Assembly: GCF_030812215.1 (NCBI RefSeq) | Contig: NZ_JAUSSG010000008.1 | Coordinates: 62,001 to 126,000 of the forward strand | Origin: Variovorax boronicumulans | GTDB lineage: Bacteria; Pseudomonadota; Gammaproteobacteria; Burkholderiales; Burkholderiaceae_C | Length of the DNA: 64,000 bases | Reading direction: 5' to 3' | In this document: in pieces, positions 1 through 7,824 of the stretch | Numbering within the stretch: position 1 is the first letter of the stretch | Layout of the letters: each line of letters begins with the position of its first letter | Made by a program: the position numbers and the translations under genes | Notes under the pieces: model-generated | The model's input: only the letters and a program-made list of their open reading frames with translations | The model's database searches: none | Told to the model about the DNA's origin: nothing

Positions 1-1073
1 CCGTGCTGCTGCTCGCCTTTGCCGGGCTGCTGACCATGTATTCCTCCGGCTACGACCACGGCTCGCGCTTCGTCGACCATGGCCGCAACATGCTCTTGGC
101 CGGCTTCATCATGTTCGTGGTGGCGCAGGTGCCGCCGCAGCGGCTGATGATGTTCGCGGTGCCGCTCTACGCCGCGGGCGTGGCCCTCTTGATCGCGGTG
201 GCGCTCTTCGGCATCACCAAGAAGGGCGCCCAGCGCTGGATCAACGTCGGCATGGTGATCCAGCCCAGCGAAATCTTGAAGATCGCCATGCCGCTGATGC
301 TGGCCTGGTGGTTCCAGCGGCGCGAAGGCCAGTTGCGGCCGCTCGACTTCGTGGTGGCCACGGTGCTGCTGGCGGTGCCGGTCGGGCTCATCATGAAGCA
401 GCCTGACCTGGGCACATCGCTCCTGGTGCTGGCGGCGGGCCTGGCGGTGATCTTCTTCGCCGGCCTGCCCTGGAAGCTGATCGTGCCGCCGGTGGTGATC
501 GGCGCCATTGCGATAACGCTGATCGTGAGCTTCGAGTCGACGCTGTGCGCCGACGGCGTCGACTGGCGCGTGCTGCACGACTACCAGAAGCAGCGCGTGT
601 GCACGCTGCTCGACCCGAGCAAGGACCCGCTGGGCAAGGGCTTCCACATCATCCAGGGGATGATCGCCATCGGTTCGGGCGGTGTCGGCGGCAAGGGCTT
701 CATGCAGGGCACCCAGACGCACCTCGAATTCATTCCCGAGCGCACCACCGACTTCATCTTCGCCGCCTATTCCGAGGAATTCGGGCTGGTGGGCAACCTG
801 GCGCTGATCTCGGCCTTCATCCTCCTGATCTTCCGCGGGCTGGCCATCGCGACCAGCGCGACGACGCTCTTCTCGCGACTGCTGGCAGGGGCGGTCACGA
901 TGATTTTCTTCACCTACGCCTTCGTGAACATGGGCATGGTGAGCGGCATCCTGCCGGTGGTGGGGGTGCCGCTGCCGTTCATCAGCTACGGCGGGACGGC
1001 GATGGTGACGCTGGGGCTGGGGCTGGGCATCCTGATGTCGATCGCCAGGGCGAGGAAGCTGGCGCAGAACTAG
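1..1073 (+). CDS. rodA: Rod shape-determining protein RodA (5' end cut by window)
   Basis: SEDS-family peptidoglycan glycosyltransferase of the inner membrane that polymerises lipid II during cell elongation with PBP2. About 356 residues are visible, nearly the whole protein (family usually about 370-380), so only a short N-terminus is missing beyond the left edge; the first in-window codon is GTG at position 3. About ten hydrophobic segments are seen. Typical SEDS features are the AQRWINVG and QPSE stretches near residues 75-90, KQPDLGTS near 130, and a C-terminal PLPFISYGGT motif. RodA and not FtsW is preferred because of the long periplasmic loop ending in HIIQGMIAIGSGG and the usual mrdA-mrdB context, which lies outside the window. 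Confidence 0.95.
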   Translation, partial: VLLLAFAGLLTMYSSGYDHGSRFVDHGRNMLLAGFIMFVVAQVPPQRLMMFAVPLYAAGVALLIAVALFGITKKGAQRWINVGMVIQPSEILKIAMPLMLAWWFQRREGQLRPLDFVVATVLLAVPVGLIMKQPDLGTSLLVLAAGLAVIFFAGLPWKLIVPPVVIGAIAITLIVSFESTLCADGVDWRVLHDYQKQRVCTLLDPSKDPLGKGFHIIQGMIAIGSGGVGGKGFMQGTQTHLEFIPERTTDFIFAAYSEEFGLVGNLALISAFILLIFRGLAIATSATTLFSRLLAGAVTMIFFTYAFVNMGMVSGILPVVGVPLPFISYGGTAMVTLGLGLGILMSIARARKLAQN

Positions 1074-1120
1074 CGCCCGAGTGCCCTTGGGCGCGGCGCG
1101 GGAGAGGGTGGCTGCCTAGA

Positions 1121-2590
1121 ATGGCAGCCATGATCTCTCGCGAACCTACCATCGAGCGCCTGGCAACAGCCCAACAACTCTTGCTCACGCCATTCGGACT
1201 CGACGAATCGCACCTGAGCAAGGCCCTGGCCGAGATCACCTCCCACAAGGTGGACGACGCCGACCTCTACTTCCAGTACACGCGCAGCGAAGGCTGGAGC
1301 CTCGAGGAGGGCATCGTCAAGACCGGCAGCTTCAGCATCGACCAGGGCGTTGGCGTGCGTGCGGTCAGCGGCGAGAAAACCGCATTCGCCTACTCGGACG
1401 ACATTTCCGAAGCCTCGCTCCTCGACGCGGCCCGCACGGTCCGCTCGATTTCCTCCGCGGGCCGCACCGGCCGCGTGAAGACGCCGACCCGCAAGATCGC
1501 CTCGAGCCGGTCGCTCTACAACGGCGTCGATCCCATCTCCACGCTCGACAGCACGGCCAAGGTCAAGCTGCTCGAAAAGACCGAGAAGCTGGCGCGTTCG
1601 CGCGATCCGCGCGTGGCGCAGGTCATGGCCGGCCTTGCAAGCGAATACGACGTGGTGCTCGTGGCACGCGCCGATGGCACGCTGGCCGCCGACGTGCGCC
1701 CGCTGGTGCGCCTCTCGGTCACCGTGATCGCCGAGCAGAACGGCCGGCGCGAAGTCGGCTCCGGCGGTGGCGGCGGGCGCTTCGGCCTCGCCTACTTCGA
1801 CGACGAGCAGATCGCCGAATACGTCGACCAGGCCGTGAAGGCCGCGCTGACCAACCTGGACGCCCGTCCGGCGCCCGCCGGCGAGATGACCGTGGTGCTC
1901 GGTTCCGGCTGGCCCGGCATCCTGCTGCACGAGGCCATCGGCCACGGGCTGGAAGGCGACTTCAATCGCAAGGGTTCGAGCGCGTTCTCCGGCCGCATCG
2001 GCCAGCGCGTCGCCGCCAAGGGCGTCACGGTGCTCGACGACGGCACCATCGCCGACCGCCGCGGCTCGCTCAACGTCGACGACGAAGGCAATGCCAGCCA
2101 GCGCAACGTGCTGATCGAGGACGGCATCCTCAAGGGCTACATCCAGGACTCGATGAATGCCCGCCTCATGAAGGTCAAGCCCACCGGCAACGGCCGCCGC
2201 GAGAGCTATGCCCACGTGCCGATGCCGCGCATGACCAACACCTACATGCTGGGCGGCGACAAGGATCCCCAGGAAATCGTGGCCAGCATCAAGAAGGGCC
2301 TCTACGCCACCAACTTCGGCGGCGGGCAGGTCGACATCACGAGCGGCAAGTTCGTGTTCTCGGCCAGCGAGGCCTTCTGGGTCGAGAACGGCAAGATCCA
2401 GTACCCGGTCAAGGGCGCGACCATCGTGGGCAACGGCCCCGACGCGCTCACCCGCGTGACCATGATCGGCAACGACATGGCGCTCGACTCCGGCGTGGGC
2501 ACCTGCGGCAAGGAAGGCCAGAGCGTGCCGGTTGGCGTCGGCCAGCCCACGCTGCGCATCGACGGGCTCACGGTAGGTGGAACGGCTTAG
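1121..2590 (+). CDS. tldD: Metalloprotease TldD
   Basis: TldD/PmbA-family metallopeptidase, which with PmbA (TldE) degrades unfolded peptides and matures some modified peptides in the cytoplasm. The catalytic zinc motif is visible as HEAIGHGLEGD (HExxxH plus a downstream acidic residue), and the C-terminus carries the family's GTCGKEGQSVPVGVGQPT signature with the zinc-ligand Cys. About 489 residues, normal for TldD. The open frame runs upstream through rodA but that part is a shadow of rodA. Two in-frame ATGs lie at 1121 and 1130; 1121 was chosen because the purine-rich stretch near 1101-1107 is closer to it. The gene begins about 47 bases after rodA. Confidence 0.95.
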   Translation: MAAMISREPTIERLATAQQLLLTPFGLDESHLSKALAEITSHKVDDADLYFQYTRSEGWSLEEGIVKTGSFSIDQGVGVRAVSGEKTAFAYSDDISEASLLDAARTVRSISSAGRTGRVKTPTRKIASSRSLYNGVDPISTLDSTAKVKLLEKTEKLARSRDPRVAQVMAGLASEYDVVLVARADGTLAADVRPLVRLSVTVIAEQNGRREVGSGGGGGRFGLAYFDDEQIAEYVDQAVKAALTNLDARPAPAGEMTVVLGSGWPGILLHEAIGHGLEGDFNRKGSSAFSGRIGQRVAAKGVTVLDDGTIADRRGSLNVDDEGNASQRNVLIEDGILKGYIQDSMNARLMKVKPTGNGRRESYAHVPMPRMTNTYMLGGDKDPQEIVASIKKGLYATNFGGGQVDITSGKFVFSASEAFWVENGKIQYPVKGATIVGNGPDALTRVTMIGNDMALDSGVGTCGKEGQSVPVGVGQPTLRIDGLTVGGTA

Positions 2591-2669
2591 GACTTTCGTC
2601 ACTTGCCGAGCGTTTCCTCCGGTTGCTAAGCTGCGCCCTTTTGCGCACGACGCATTCAAGGAGCATTTC

Positions 2670-3209
2670 ATGGGGAACAGGATCACTTCGCCCGCGGCCT
2701 TCTGGGCCATGACCGCGCTGGTCGCGCTGGCCAGTTCCGGCTGCGCATCGCGCGGCGGTTCGGGCAGTCAGCCCCAGGCTGCGCCAGCGCCCGCGGCGGC
2801 CGCTCCGGCAGCGCCTGCGCGCAGCGGCTCCGGTGCCGGCATGGATGCTCGGGGCAACGTGATCGATTCGTCCAAGGTCGAAGCCGGCAGCGGCCGCACC
2901 GTCAAGGGCCTGAACGGCTACGAAGGCGAGATCACCGGCAATCCTGCGCGCAACAGCAAGTTCACCCGCCTGCAGATCGGCATGAGCGCCAAGCAGGTCA
3001 CCGACCTCGCCGGCCCGCCCACCGACCAGGGCGCCTACGTGACGGGCAAGGCCTTCATTCCGTTCTATTTCGGCAGCGATCGCCATCGTTTCGAGATGAC
3101 CTACAAGGGCCAGGGACGGCTGATCTTCGCGGGCGGCGGCATGGGTGAATACACCAGCGGCAACCTGATCTGGATCATTCACAACGCCAACGAATCGGGC
3201 TACCGGTAA
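2670..3209 (+). CDS. Putative lipoprotein with BamE/SmpA-like C-terminal domain
   Basis: A 179-residue exported lipoprotein of unknown role. The N-terminus is a lipoprotein signal peptide (hydrophobic stretch, then SSGC with Cys near residue 25), followed by an Ala/Pro-rich linker. The C-terminal half (from about residue 90) contains LQIGMSAKQVTDLAGPPT and later RFEMTYKGQGRLIFAGGG, the pattern of the SmpA/OmlA/BamE fold in which the Gly-Met-Thr-pre-helix and Gly-Pro-Pro turn recur. ATG 2670 is preferred over upstream in-frame codons because AAGGAG lies just before it. It is likely an envelope protein, but it is not bamE itself on sequence alone. A rho-independent terminator follows. Confidence 0.7.
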   Translation: MGNRITSPAAFWAMTALVALASSGCASRGGSGSQPQAAPAPAAAAPAAPARSGSGAGMDARGNVIDSSKVEAGSGRTVKGLNGYEGEITGNPARNSKFTRLQIGMSAKQVTDLAGPPTDQGAYVTGKAFIPFYFGSDRHRFEMTYKGQGRLIFAGGGMGEYTSGNLIWIIHNANESGYR

Positions 3210-3220
3210 ACCACCCCTTG

Positions 3221-3250
3221 GACCCGGCCGCTTGACCGGGTCTTTGTTTT
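3221..3250 (+). terminator. Rho-independent terminator after the lipoprotein gene
   Basis: A 7-bp stem, GACCCGG at 3221-3227 with CCGGGTC at 3236-3242, is followed by TTTGTTTT. It closes the rodA-tldD-lipoprotein strand and separates it from the attenuated DAHP synthase unit. The loop holds a TTGACC that may also serve as the -35 element of the next promoter. Confidence 0.8.
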
Positions 3251-3262
3251 CCGTGCTACATT
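3232..3262 (+). promoter_or_regulatory. Candidate promoter for the leader peptide / DAHP synthase unit
   Basis: TTGACC at 3232-3237 and an extended -10, TGCTACATT, with hexamer TACATT at 3257-3262. The 19-base spacing is longer than ideal, but the TGn extension would compensate. Transcription would start about 3268-3271, at or beside the ATG of the leader peptide, making the message leaderless or nearly so; no Shine-Dalgarno sequence is seen before that ATG. Inferred from sequence only. Confidence 0.45.
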
Positions 3263-3270
3263 TCGCCCCT

Positions 3271-3345
3271 ATGTCCGCCCTCCGCGCTTACTTTTTTGCC
3301 TACTTTTGGTTCCCGGTTTCCGGCGGACGAGAGGCGAGCGCGTAA
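3271..3345 (+). CDS. Aromatic-rich leader peptide of the DAHP synthase attenuator
   Basis: A 24-codon open reading frame, too short for ordinary ORF calling, that encodes MSALRAYFFAYFWFPV followed by SGGREASA and TAA. Eight consecutive codons, residues 7-14, contain Tyr, Phe, Phe, Tyr, Phe, Trp and Phe with a single Ala. This is what is expected of a transcription-attenuation leader: scarcity of charged aromatic tRNAs would stall the ribosome here. It sits directly before a strong terminator and then the gene for the first enzyme of aromatic amino acid synthesis. No Shine-Dalgarno sequence is apparent, so translation may be leaderless. Confidence 0.85.
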   Translation: MSALRAYFFAYFWFPVSGGREASA

Positions 3346-3400
3346 AGCAAACGAACACCCTCCCAAAACCGCCGGCGCCCCAAGCCCCGGCGGTTTTTTT
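3320..3400 (+). promoter_or_regulatory. Transcription attenuator (antiterminator and terminator hairpins)
   Basis: The terminator stem is ACCGCCGG at 3368-3375 with CCGGCGGT at 3387-3394, running into seven T. The 3' arm sequence CCGGCGG also occurs upstream at 3320-3326, inside the leader reading frame just past the aromatic codons. That upstream copy can pair with CCGCCGG at 3369-3375 and so prevent the terminator. A ribosome stalled on residues 7-14 would leave 3320-3326 free and favour read-through; one reaching the stop at 3343 would mask it and favour termination. The pairing is seen in the sequence; the regulatory outcome is inferred by analogy with pheA and trp attenuators. Confidence 0.85.
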
Positions 3401-3438
3401 ATGCCCTGACGATATTCACTCCAACAAGGAACAGCACC

Positions 3439-4557
3439 ATGAGCACGAACACTGCCCCGGCCAGCGACAGCTGGTATGCGAGCGTCGAAAAAACCAGCAA
3501 GACCGACGACGAACGCATCAAGGACATCAACGTGCTGCCCCCTCCTGAACATCTGATCCGCTTTTTCCCGATCCGCGGCACGCCGGTCGAAACGCTGATC
3601 GAGGGCACCCGCCGCAACATCCACAACATCATGGCCGGCAAGGACGACCGGCTGCTGGTGATCATGGGCCCCTGTTCGATCCACGACCCGGCCGCCGCCA
3701 TTGAATACGCCAAGCGCCTGAAGGTCGAGCGCGAAAAATACGCCGGGACGCTCGAGATCGTGATGCGCGTGTACTTCGAGAAGCCGCGCACCACCGTCGG
3801 CTGGAAGGGCCTGATCAACGACCCGTACCTGGACGAGAGCTTCCGCATCGACGAAGGCCTGCGCATCGCGCGCCAGTTGCTGATCGACATCAACCGCATC
3901 GGCCTGCCGGCGGGCAGCGAATTCCTCGACGTGATCTCGCCCCAGTACATCGGCGACCTGATCTCCTGGGGCGCCATCGGCGCGCGCACCACCGAAAGCC
4001 AGGTGCACCGCGAGCTGGCCTCGGGTCTTTCGGCCCCTATCGGCTTCAAGAACGGCACCGACGGGAACATCCGCATCGCGACCGACGCCATCCAGGCCGC
4101 GGCCCGCGGCCATCACTTTCTCTCGGTGCACAAGAACGGCCAGGTCGCGATCGTGCAGACCAACGGCAACCGCGACTGCCACGTGATCCTGCGCGGCGGC
4201 AAGGCGCCGAACTACGACGCCGCCAGCGTCGAAGCCGCCTGCAAGGACCTCGAAGCCGCCAAGCTGCCGCCCACGCTGATGGTCGACTGCAGCCATGCGA
4301 ACAGCTCCAAGCAGCACCAGAAGCAGATCGACGTGGCCAAGGACATCGCGGGCCAGATCGCCAACGGCTCCAACCGCGTGTTCGGCGTGATGGTCGAGAG
4401 CCACCTGCAGGCCGGCGCCCAGAAATTCACGCCGGGCAAGGACAAGCTCTCGGGCCTCGAATACGGCAAGAGCATCACCGATGCATGCATCGGCTGGGAC
4501 GATTCGACGCAGGTGCTCGAGACGCTGTCGCAGGCCGTGAAGGCCCGCCGCGGCTGA
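3439..4557 (+). CDS. aroG: 3-deoxy-7-phosphoheptulonate (DAHP) synthase, class I
   Basis: Condenses phosphoenolpyruvate and erythrose 4-phosphate to DAHP, the first committed step of the shikimate pathway. The 372-residue protein has the class I (AroF/G/H-type) layout, including MGPCSIHDP near residue 75, a KPRTTVGWKG stretch near 115, and the metal-binding VDCSHANSSK near 280. ATG 3439 follows AAGGA at a good distance. Which aromatic amino acid inhibits it cannot be told from the sequence. It is transcribed behind an attenuator whose leader peptide carries Phe, Tyr and Trp codons, so expression probably responds to charging of more than one aromatic tRNA. Its end lies six bases from the convergent DUF985 gene. 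Confidence 0.95.
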   Translation: MSTNTAPASDSWYASVEKTSKTDDERIKDINVLPPPEHLIRFFPIRGTPVETLIEGTRRNIHNIMAGKDDRLLVIMGPCSIHDPAAAIEYAKRLKVEREKYAGTLEIVMRVYFEKPRTTVGWKGLINDPYLDESFRIDEGLRIARQLLIDINRIGLPAGSEFLDVISPQYIGDLISWGAIGARTTESQVHRELASGLSAPIGFKNGTDGNIRIATDAIQAAARGHHFLSVHKNGQVAIVQTNGNRDCHVILRGGKAPNYDAASVEAACKDLEAAKLPPTLMVDCSHANSSKQHQKQIDVAKDIAGQIANGSNRVFGVMVESHLQAGAQKFTPGKDKLSGLEYGKSITDACIGWDDSTQVLETLSQAVKARRG

Positions 4558-4563
4558 AAAGGG

Positions 4564-5073
4564 TCAGAGCATTCCGGCCAGTTCGGGCCAGTGGTGCCGC
4601 ATCGATGCCGCTTCGTCGCTGTCGGGCGGCACCATGGAGAAGTCGGCAAAGTCGAAGCCCGGGCCGACCATGCAGGCGACCAGCGTGTAGTCGCCCGACG
4701 AATGGCCCTGGATCGGCCGGGCTGCCTGCCACTGGCCGGCTGGCACCACGTGCTGGGGGCGTGTGCCGTGCGCATCGACCGGGCCCAGCCGCACATGGGC
4801 TGGCGCCGTTCGCATTGCGGCATCGCAGGTCCAGAGGGCCAGCGGCACGCCTTCGAGATGCACCCAGACTTCGTCCGACAGCACCCGGTGCCAGCGCGAA
4901 TGCTGACCCGCCTCGAGCAGGAAATAGATGCTGGTGAGCGCGCCGCGTGGCCCACGGCCGTCGGCTGGCATGACCGTGGCCGCCGAACGGAACACCTCGC
5001 TGTACCAGCCGCCCTCCGGATGGGGCTGCAGTTTCAGGCTGTCGATCAGTTCCCGGGCGCGCATGGCGCTCAT
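4564..5073 (-). CDS. DUF985 / cupin-superfamily protein
   Basis: A 169-residue cytoplasmic protein of the DUF985 cupin family. The family's double-stranded beta-helix signature is seen: the N-terminal LQPHPEGGWYSEVFRS, then TSIYFLLEAGQHSRWHRVLSDEVW, and later VPAGQWQAA with VGPGFDFADF. No enzymatic role is established for the family with confidence. The start ATG at 5073 overlaps the mpl stop codon as ATGA, so it is translationally coupled to mpl and probably in the same operon. The longer open frame upstream is the mpl gene read in another frame. Confidence 0.85.
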   Translation of the reverse strand: MSAMRARELIDSLKLQPHPEGGWYSEVFRSAATVMPADGRGPRGALTSIYFLLEAGQHSRWHRVLSDEVWVHLEGVPLALWTCDAAMRTAPAHVRLGPVDAHGTRPQHVVPAGQWQAARPIQGHSSGDYTLVACMVGPGFDFADFSMVPPDSDEAASMRHHWPELAGML

Positions 5074-6461
5074 GATGCCGTCGCGGCGCGCAGGGCCGCA
5101 AGCAGTTTGTCGTGCACGCCACCGAAGCCGCCGTTGCTCATGCAGACGATGTGATCGCCCGGCCGCGCGGCCGCGACGATTTGCGCGACCAGCGGCTCGA
5201 CGGCCCCGGCGACTTGCGCGCGGTCGCCCATCGGCGCCAGGGCGGCAGCGGCATCCCAGTCGAGTCCGGCCGTGTGGCAGAACGAAAGATCTGCCGACTC
5301 CAGGCTCCACGGCAACTGGGCGGCCATGACGCCGAGCTTCATCGTGTTGCTGCGCGGCTCGAAGGCGGCGAGGATGCGCTCACTTTGCTTGCCCGCGTCG
5401 TCGAGCTTCTTGCGGAGGCCCTCGAGCGTGGTGCGGATGGCGGTGGGGTGATGGGCGAAGTCGTCGTAGACGGTGACCGAGCCCACCGTGCCGCGCAGCT
5501 CCATGCGCCGGCGCACGTTGCGAAAGCTGCCGAGTGCGCGCGCGGCATCGGCCGGCGCAACGCCGACGTGGTCGGCGGCCGCGATAGCGGCCAGCGCGTT
5601 CATCTGGTTGTGCAGGCCCGAGAGTTCCCACTCGACCCGGCCGACCACCTTGCCTTGCCGCAGCACGTCGAAGGCGTCGTGCGAGCCGCGGGCTTGCCAT
5701 TCACCGCCCGTGCCGAAGCGCGCGAGCTCGCTCCAGCAGCCCTGGGTTAGCACGCGCTGCAGGCTCTCTTCTGTCGCGTTCACCACCAGCCGCCCGGTGC
5801 CGGGTACGGTGCGCACGAGGTGATGGAACTGGCGCTCGATGTCGGCGAGGTCGTCGAAGATGTCGGCGTGATCGAACTCAAGGTTGTTGAGCACGGCGGT
5901 GCGCGGCCGGTAGTGAACGAACTTGCTGCGCTTGTCGAAGAATGCGGTGTCGTACTCGTCGGCCTCGATGACGAAGGCGGCGCCGTCGCCCAACCGGGCC
6001 GACACGCCGAAGTCCAGCGGCACGCCGCCAACCAGGAAGCCCGGCGCCTTGCCGCCCTGTTCGAGCACCCAGGCCAGCATCGACGTGGTCGTCGTCTTGC
6101 CGTGCGTGCCGGCCACCGCCAGCACATGGCGGCCCAACAGCACGTGCTCGGCCAACCATTGCGGGCCGCTCGTGTAGGGCTTGCCGGCATCGAGGATGGC
6201 TTCCATCAGCGGGAACTTGGGGCTGCCATCAGGCATGCGCGCCCTCGAAACCACGTTGCCGACCACGAACATGTCGGGCGCGAGCGAGAGTTGATCGGCG
6301 CCGAAGCCTTCGATCAGGTCGATGCCCAGGGAGCGCAGCTGGTCGCTCATCGGCGGGTACACGCCGGCGTCGCAGCCCGTGACCCGGTGGCCCGCTTCGC
6401 GCGCCAGGGCGGCGACGCCACCCATGAACGTGCCGCAGATACCCAGAATATGAATGTGCAT
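5070..6461 (-). CDS. mpl: UDP-N-acetylmuramate:L-alanyl-gamma-D-glutamyl-meso-diaminopimelate ligase
   Basis: Murein-recycling ligase that attaches the recovered tripeptide to UDP-MurNAc. The 463-residue protein opens with the Mpl/MurC-type nucleotide-binding IHILGICGTFMGG, has the ATP P-loop AGTHGKTTTT at about residues 117-126, and the Mur-ligase DDFAHHPTA motif near residue 345. It shares the overall design of MurC, but the N-terminal motif and the genomic isolation from the dcw cluster favour Mpl. The gene shares an ATGA overlap with the downstream cupin gene and diverges from the plus-strand gene starting at 6573. AmpD, also in peptidoglycan recycling, is encoded elsewhere in the window. 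Confidence 0.93.
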   Translation of the reverse strand: MHIHILGICGTFMGGVAALAREAGHRVTGCDAGVYPPMSDQLRSLGIDLIEGFGADQLSLAPDMFVVGNVVSRARMPDGSPKFPLMEAILDAGKPYTSGPQWLAEHVLLGRHVLAVAGTHGKTTTTSMLAWVLEQGGKAPGFLVGGVPLDFGVSARLGDGAAFVIEADEYDTAFFDKRSKFVHYRPRTAVLNNLEFDHADIFDDLADIERQFHHLVRTVPGTGRLVVNATEESLQRVLTQGCWSELARFGTGGEWQARGSHDAFDVLRQGKVVGRVEWELSGLHNQMNALAAIAAADHVGVAPADAARALGSFRNVRRRMELRGTVGSVTVYDDFAHHPTAIRTTLEGLRKKLDDAGKQSERILAAFEPRSNTMKLGVMAAQLPWSLESADLSFCHTAGLDWDAAAALAPMGDRAQVAGAVEPLVAQIVAAARPGDHIVCMSNGGFGGVHDKLLAALRAATAS

Positions 6462-6572
6462 CGGGCGATTCTAGGGAGGCGGAATTCGAGGGGCGCCGAC
6501 CAAGCCCGGCCTTCGCCCCGAGCTTCATGTTGATTTCGTGTGCGTGACGCCTACTGCGGGCAAAATGCCCCG

Positions 6573-7169
6573 ATGGACACGTCCAAGCGTGAAATCGCCG
6601 CCACCGCAGCCCGCCTTGTCGTCGAGGAAGGGCTGGAATATGGCCCCGCCAAACGCCGGGCCCTGCGCGACCTGGGCCTGTCGGCGCGCACTTCGCTGCC
6701 GAACAACGACGAAGTCGAGGCCGAGGTGCGGGACTACATCGCGCTCTTTTGCGCCGATACCCAGCCGCAGGAATTGCATGCGCTGCGCCTGCTGGCGCTG
6801 GAATGGATGGAGCGCATGGCCGCCTTTCGCCCGCATGTGGGCGGTGCCGTCTGGCATGGCACGGCCACACGGCTCTCGGACATTTATATCCAGCTGTTCT
6901 GCGATGATTCCAAGTCCGCCGAGATCGCCCTCATCGACCACCACGTGGACTACGAACCGCGCATGGTCACCGGCTTTCATGGTGAGCAGGTCGAGGCCTT
7001 GAGCGTGCATGCGCCGAGCCGTGCGCTCGGCGAGGAAATCGGCGTGCACCTGCTGGTCTATGACCTGGACGACCTGCGTGGTGCCCTCAAGCCCGACGCC
7101 CAGGGCCGCACGCCACGCGGCGATCTGCCCGCATTGCGCCGACTGATTGAAAGAGAAAAGGACAAGTGA
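6573..7169 (+). CDS. Conserved protein of unknown function
   Basis: About 198 residues, cytoplasmic, no signal peptide or membrane segment. The N-terminal third is Ala/Arg/Glu-rich and helical (TSKREIAATAARLVVEEG), the middle has ALRLLALEWMERMAAFRPHVGGAVWHGTATRLSDIYIQLF, and the end is acidic then basic. The WHGTA-SDIYIQLFCDD stretch loosely recalls nucleotidyltransferase-type folds, but no catalytic motif is complete and no function is assigned. ATG 6573 was preferred to an upstream in-frame codon at 6540 that lies in the divergent promoter region. Its TGA is followed immediately, with no gap, by the ATG of the thioredoxin-family gene, so the two are coupled. Confidence 0.75.
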   Translation: MDTSKREIAATAARLVVEEGLEYGPAKRRALRDLGLSARTSLPNNDEVEAEVRDYIALFCADTQPQELHALRLLALEWMERMAAFRPHVGGAVWHGTATRLSDIYIQLFCDDSKSAEIALIDHHVDYEPRMVTGFHGEQVEALSVHAPSRALGEEIGVHLLVYDLDDLRGALKPDAQGRTPRGDLPALRRLIEREKDK

Positions 7170-7724
7170 ATGACTTCTTCGCCGACACGACGCGGCATGC
7201 TCTATGGCGGCGTGGCGGCGGTGGCCGCCGCTGCCGGGGTGGGTGGCGCCTGGTGGCGGGAACACAGCGCCGGCAGCAATGCGGCGGGTGGCGAGCAGCT
7301 GGACGCGAGCTTCTGGGCCCAGAAATTCGAACGGCCGGAGGGTGGTGAGCTCGTTTTCTCGAGCCTTCGCGGCAAGCCGCTGCTGCTCAACTTCTGGGCG
7401 ACCTGGTGTCCGCCTTGCGTCGAAGAAATGCCCATGATCGACGCCTTCTTTCGTGAAAATGGCGCCAACGGATGGCAAGTGGTTGGATTGGCCATTGACC
7501 AACCCAGCGCGGTGCGCAAATTCCTGCAACGCACGCCGGTCACCTATCCCACGGGCCTCGCGGGGCTGCAAGGCACGGAACTGGTCAAGCACCTGGGCAA
7601 TACCGGTGGTGGATTGCCCTTCACGCTGGTGCTGAACGGTAACGGCTCTGTTGCAGCTCGTAAAATGGGCAAGCTCGAAACCGCCGATCTGGAGACTTGG
7701 CGGCGTGAACTTGTTCATGGTTAG
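7170..7724 (+). CDS. TlpA-family thiol:disulfide oxidoreductase
   Basis: A 184-residue thioredoxin-fold protein. The active site FWATWCPPC at about residues 73-81 is the TlpA/ResA type, followed by EEMPMIDAFF and an Asn-Thr-Gly-Gly-Gly-Leu-Pro-Phe segment that supplies the cis-proline. The N-terminus has SPTRRGML followed by an Ala-rich hydrophobic stretch, so it is either a Tat-type signal or a membrane anchor with the domain in the periplasm. It probably reduces periplasmic disulfides, for example in cytochrome c maturation. It starts directly at the end of the preceding unknown gene. Confidence 0.9.
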   Translation: MTSSPTRRGMLYGGVAAVAAAAGVGGAWWREHSAGSNAAGGEQLDASFWAQKFERPEGGELVFSSLRGKPLLLNFWATWCPPCVEEMPMIDAFFRENGANGWQVVGLAIDQPSAVRKFLQRTPVTYPTGLAGLQGTELVKHLGNTGGGLPFTLVLNGNGSVAARKMGKLETADLETWRRELVHG

Positions 7725-7740
7725 AATCGGCCGCCCAAGC

Positions 7741-7813
7741 TGGCGTTAGCCACCAAACGCTGAAAATCGCCGATTTTCAGCCCAGTTATATCCGAATGAC
7801 CGGCAAAGCCGGC
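7741..7813. promoter_or_regulatory. Three small hairpins upstream of accB
   Basis: Within the 100-base gap before accB are TGGC-GTTA-GCCA (7741-7752), a perfect 9-bp inverted repeat CTGAAAATC-GCC-GATTTTCAG (7760-7780), and CCGGC-AAA-GCCGG (7801-7813). No T-run follows any of them, so they are not ordinary terminators. They could be operator or 5' UTR control elements for the acc genes; the function is unknown. Confidence 0.5.
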
Positions 7814-7824
7814 ACTGGAGTCCC

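Noticed and set aside
1070..2710. A 546-codon open frame on the minus strand
   Set aside because: Antisense to tldD with shadow-like composition and no motif.
3306..3548. An 80-codon plus-strand frame overlapping the leader region
   Set aside because: It runs through the attenuator terminator and into the DAHP synthase gene in another frame, with no protein-like features.
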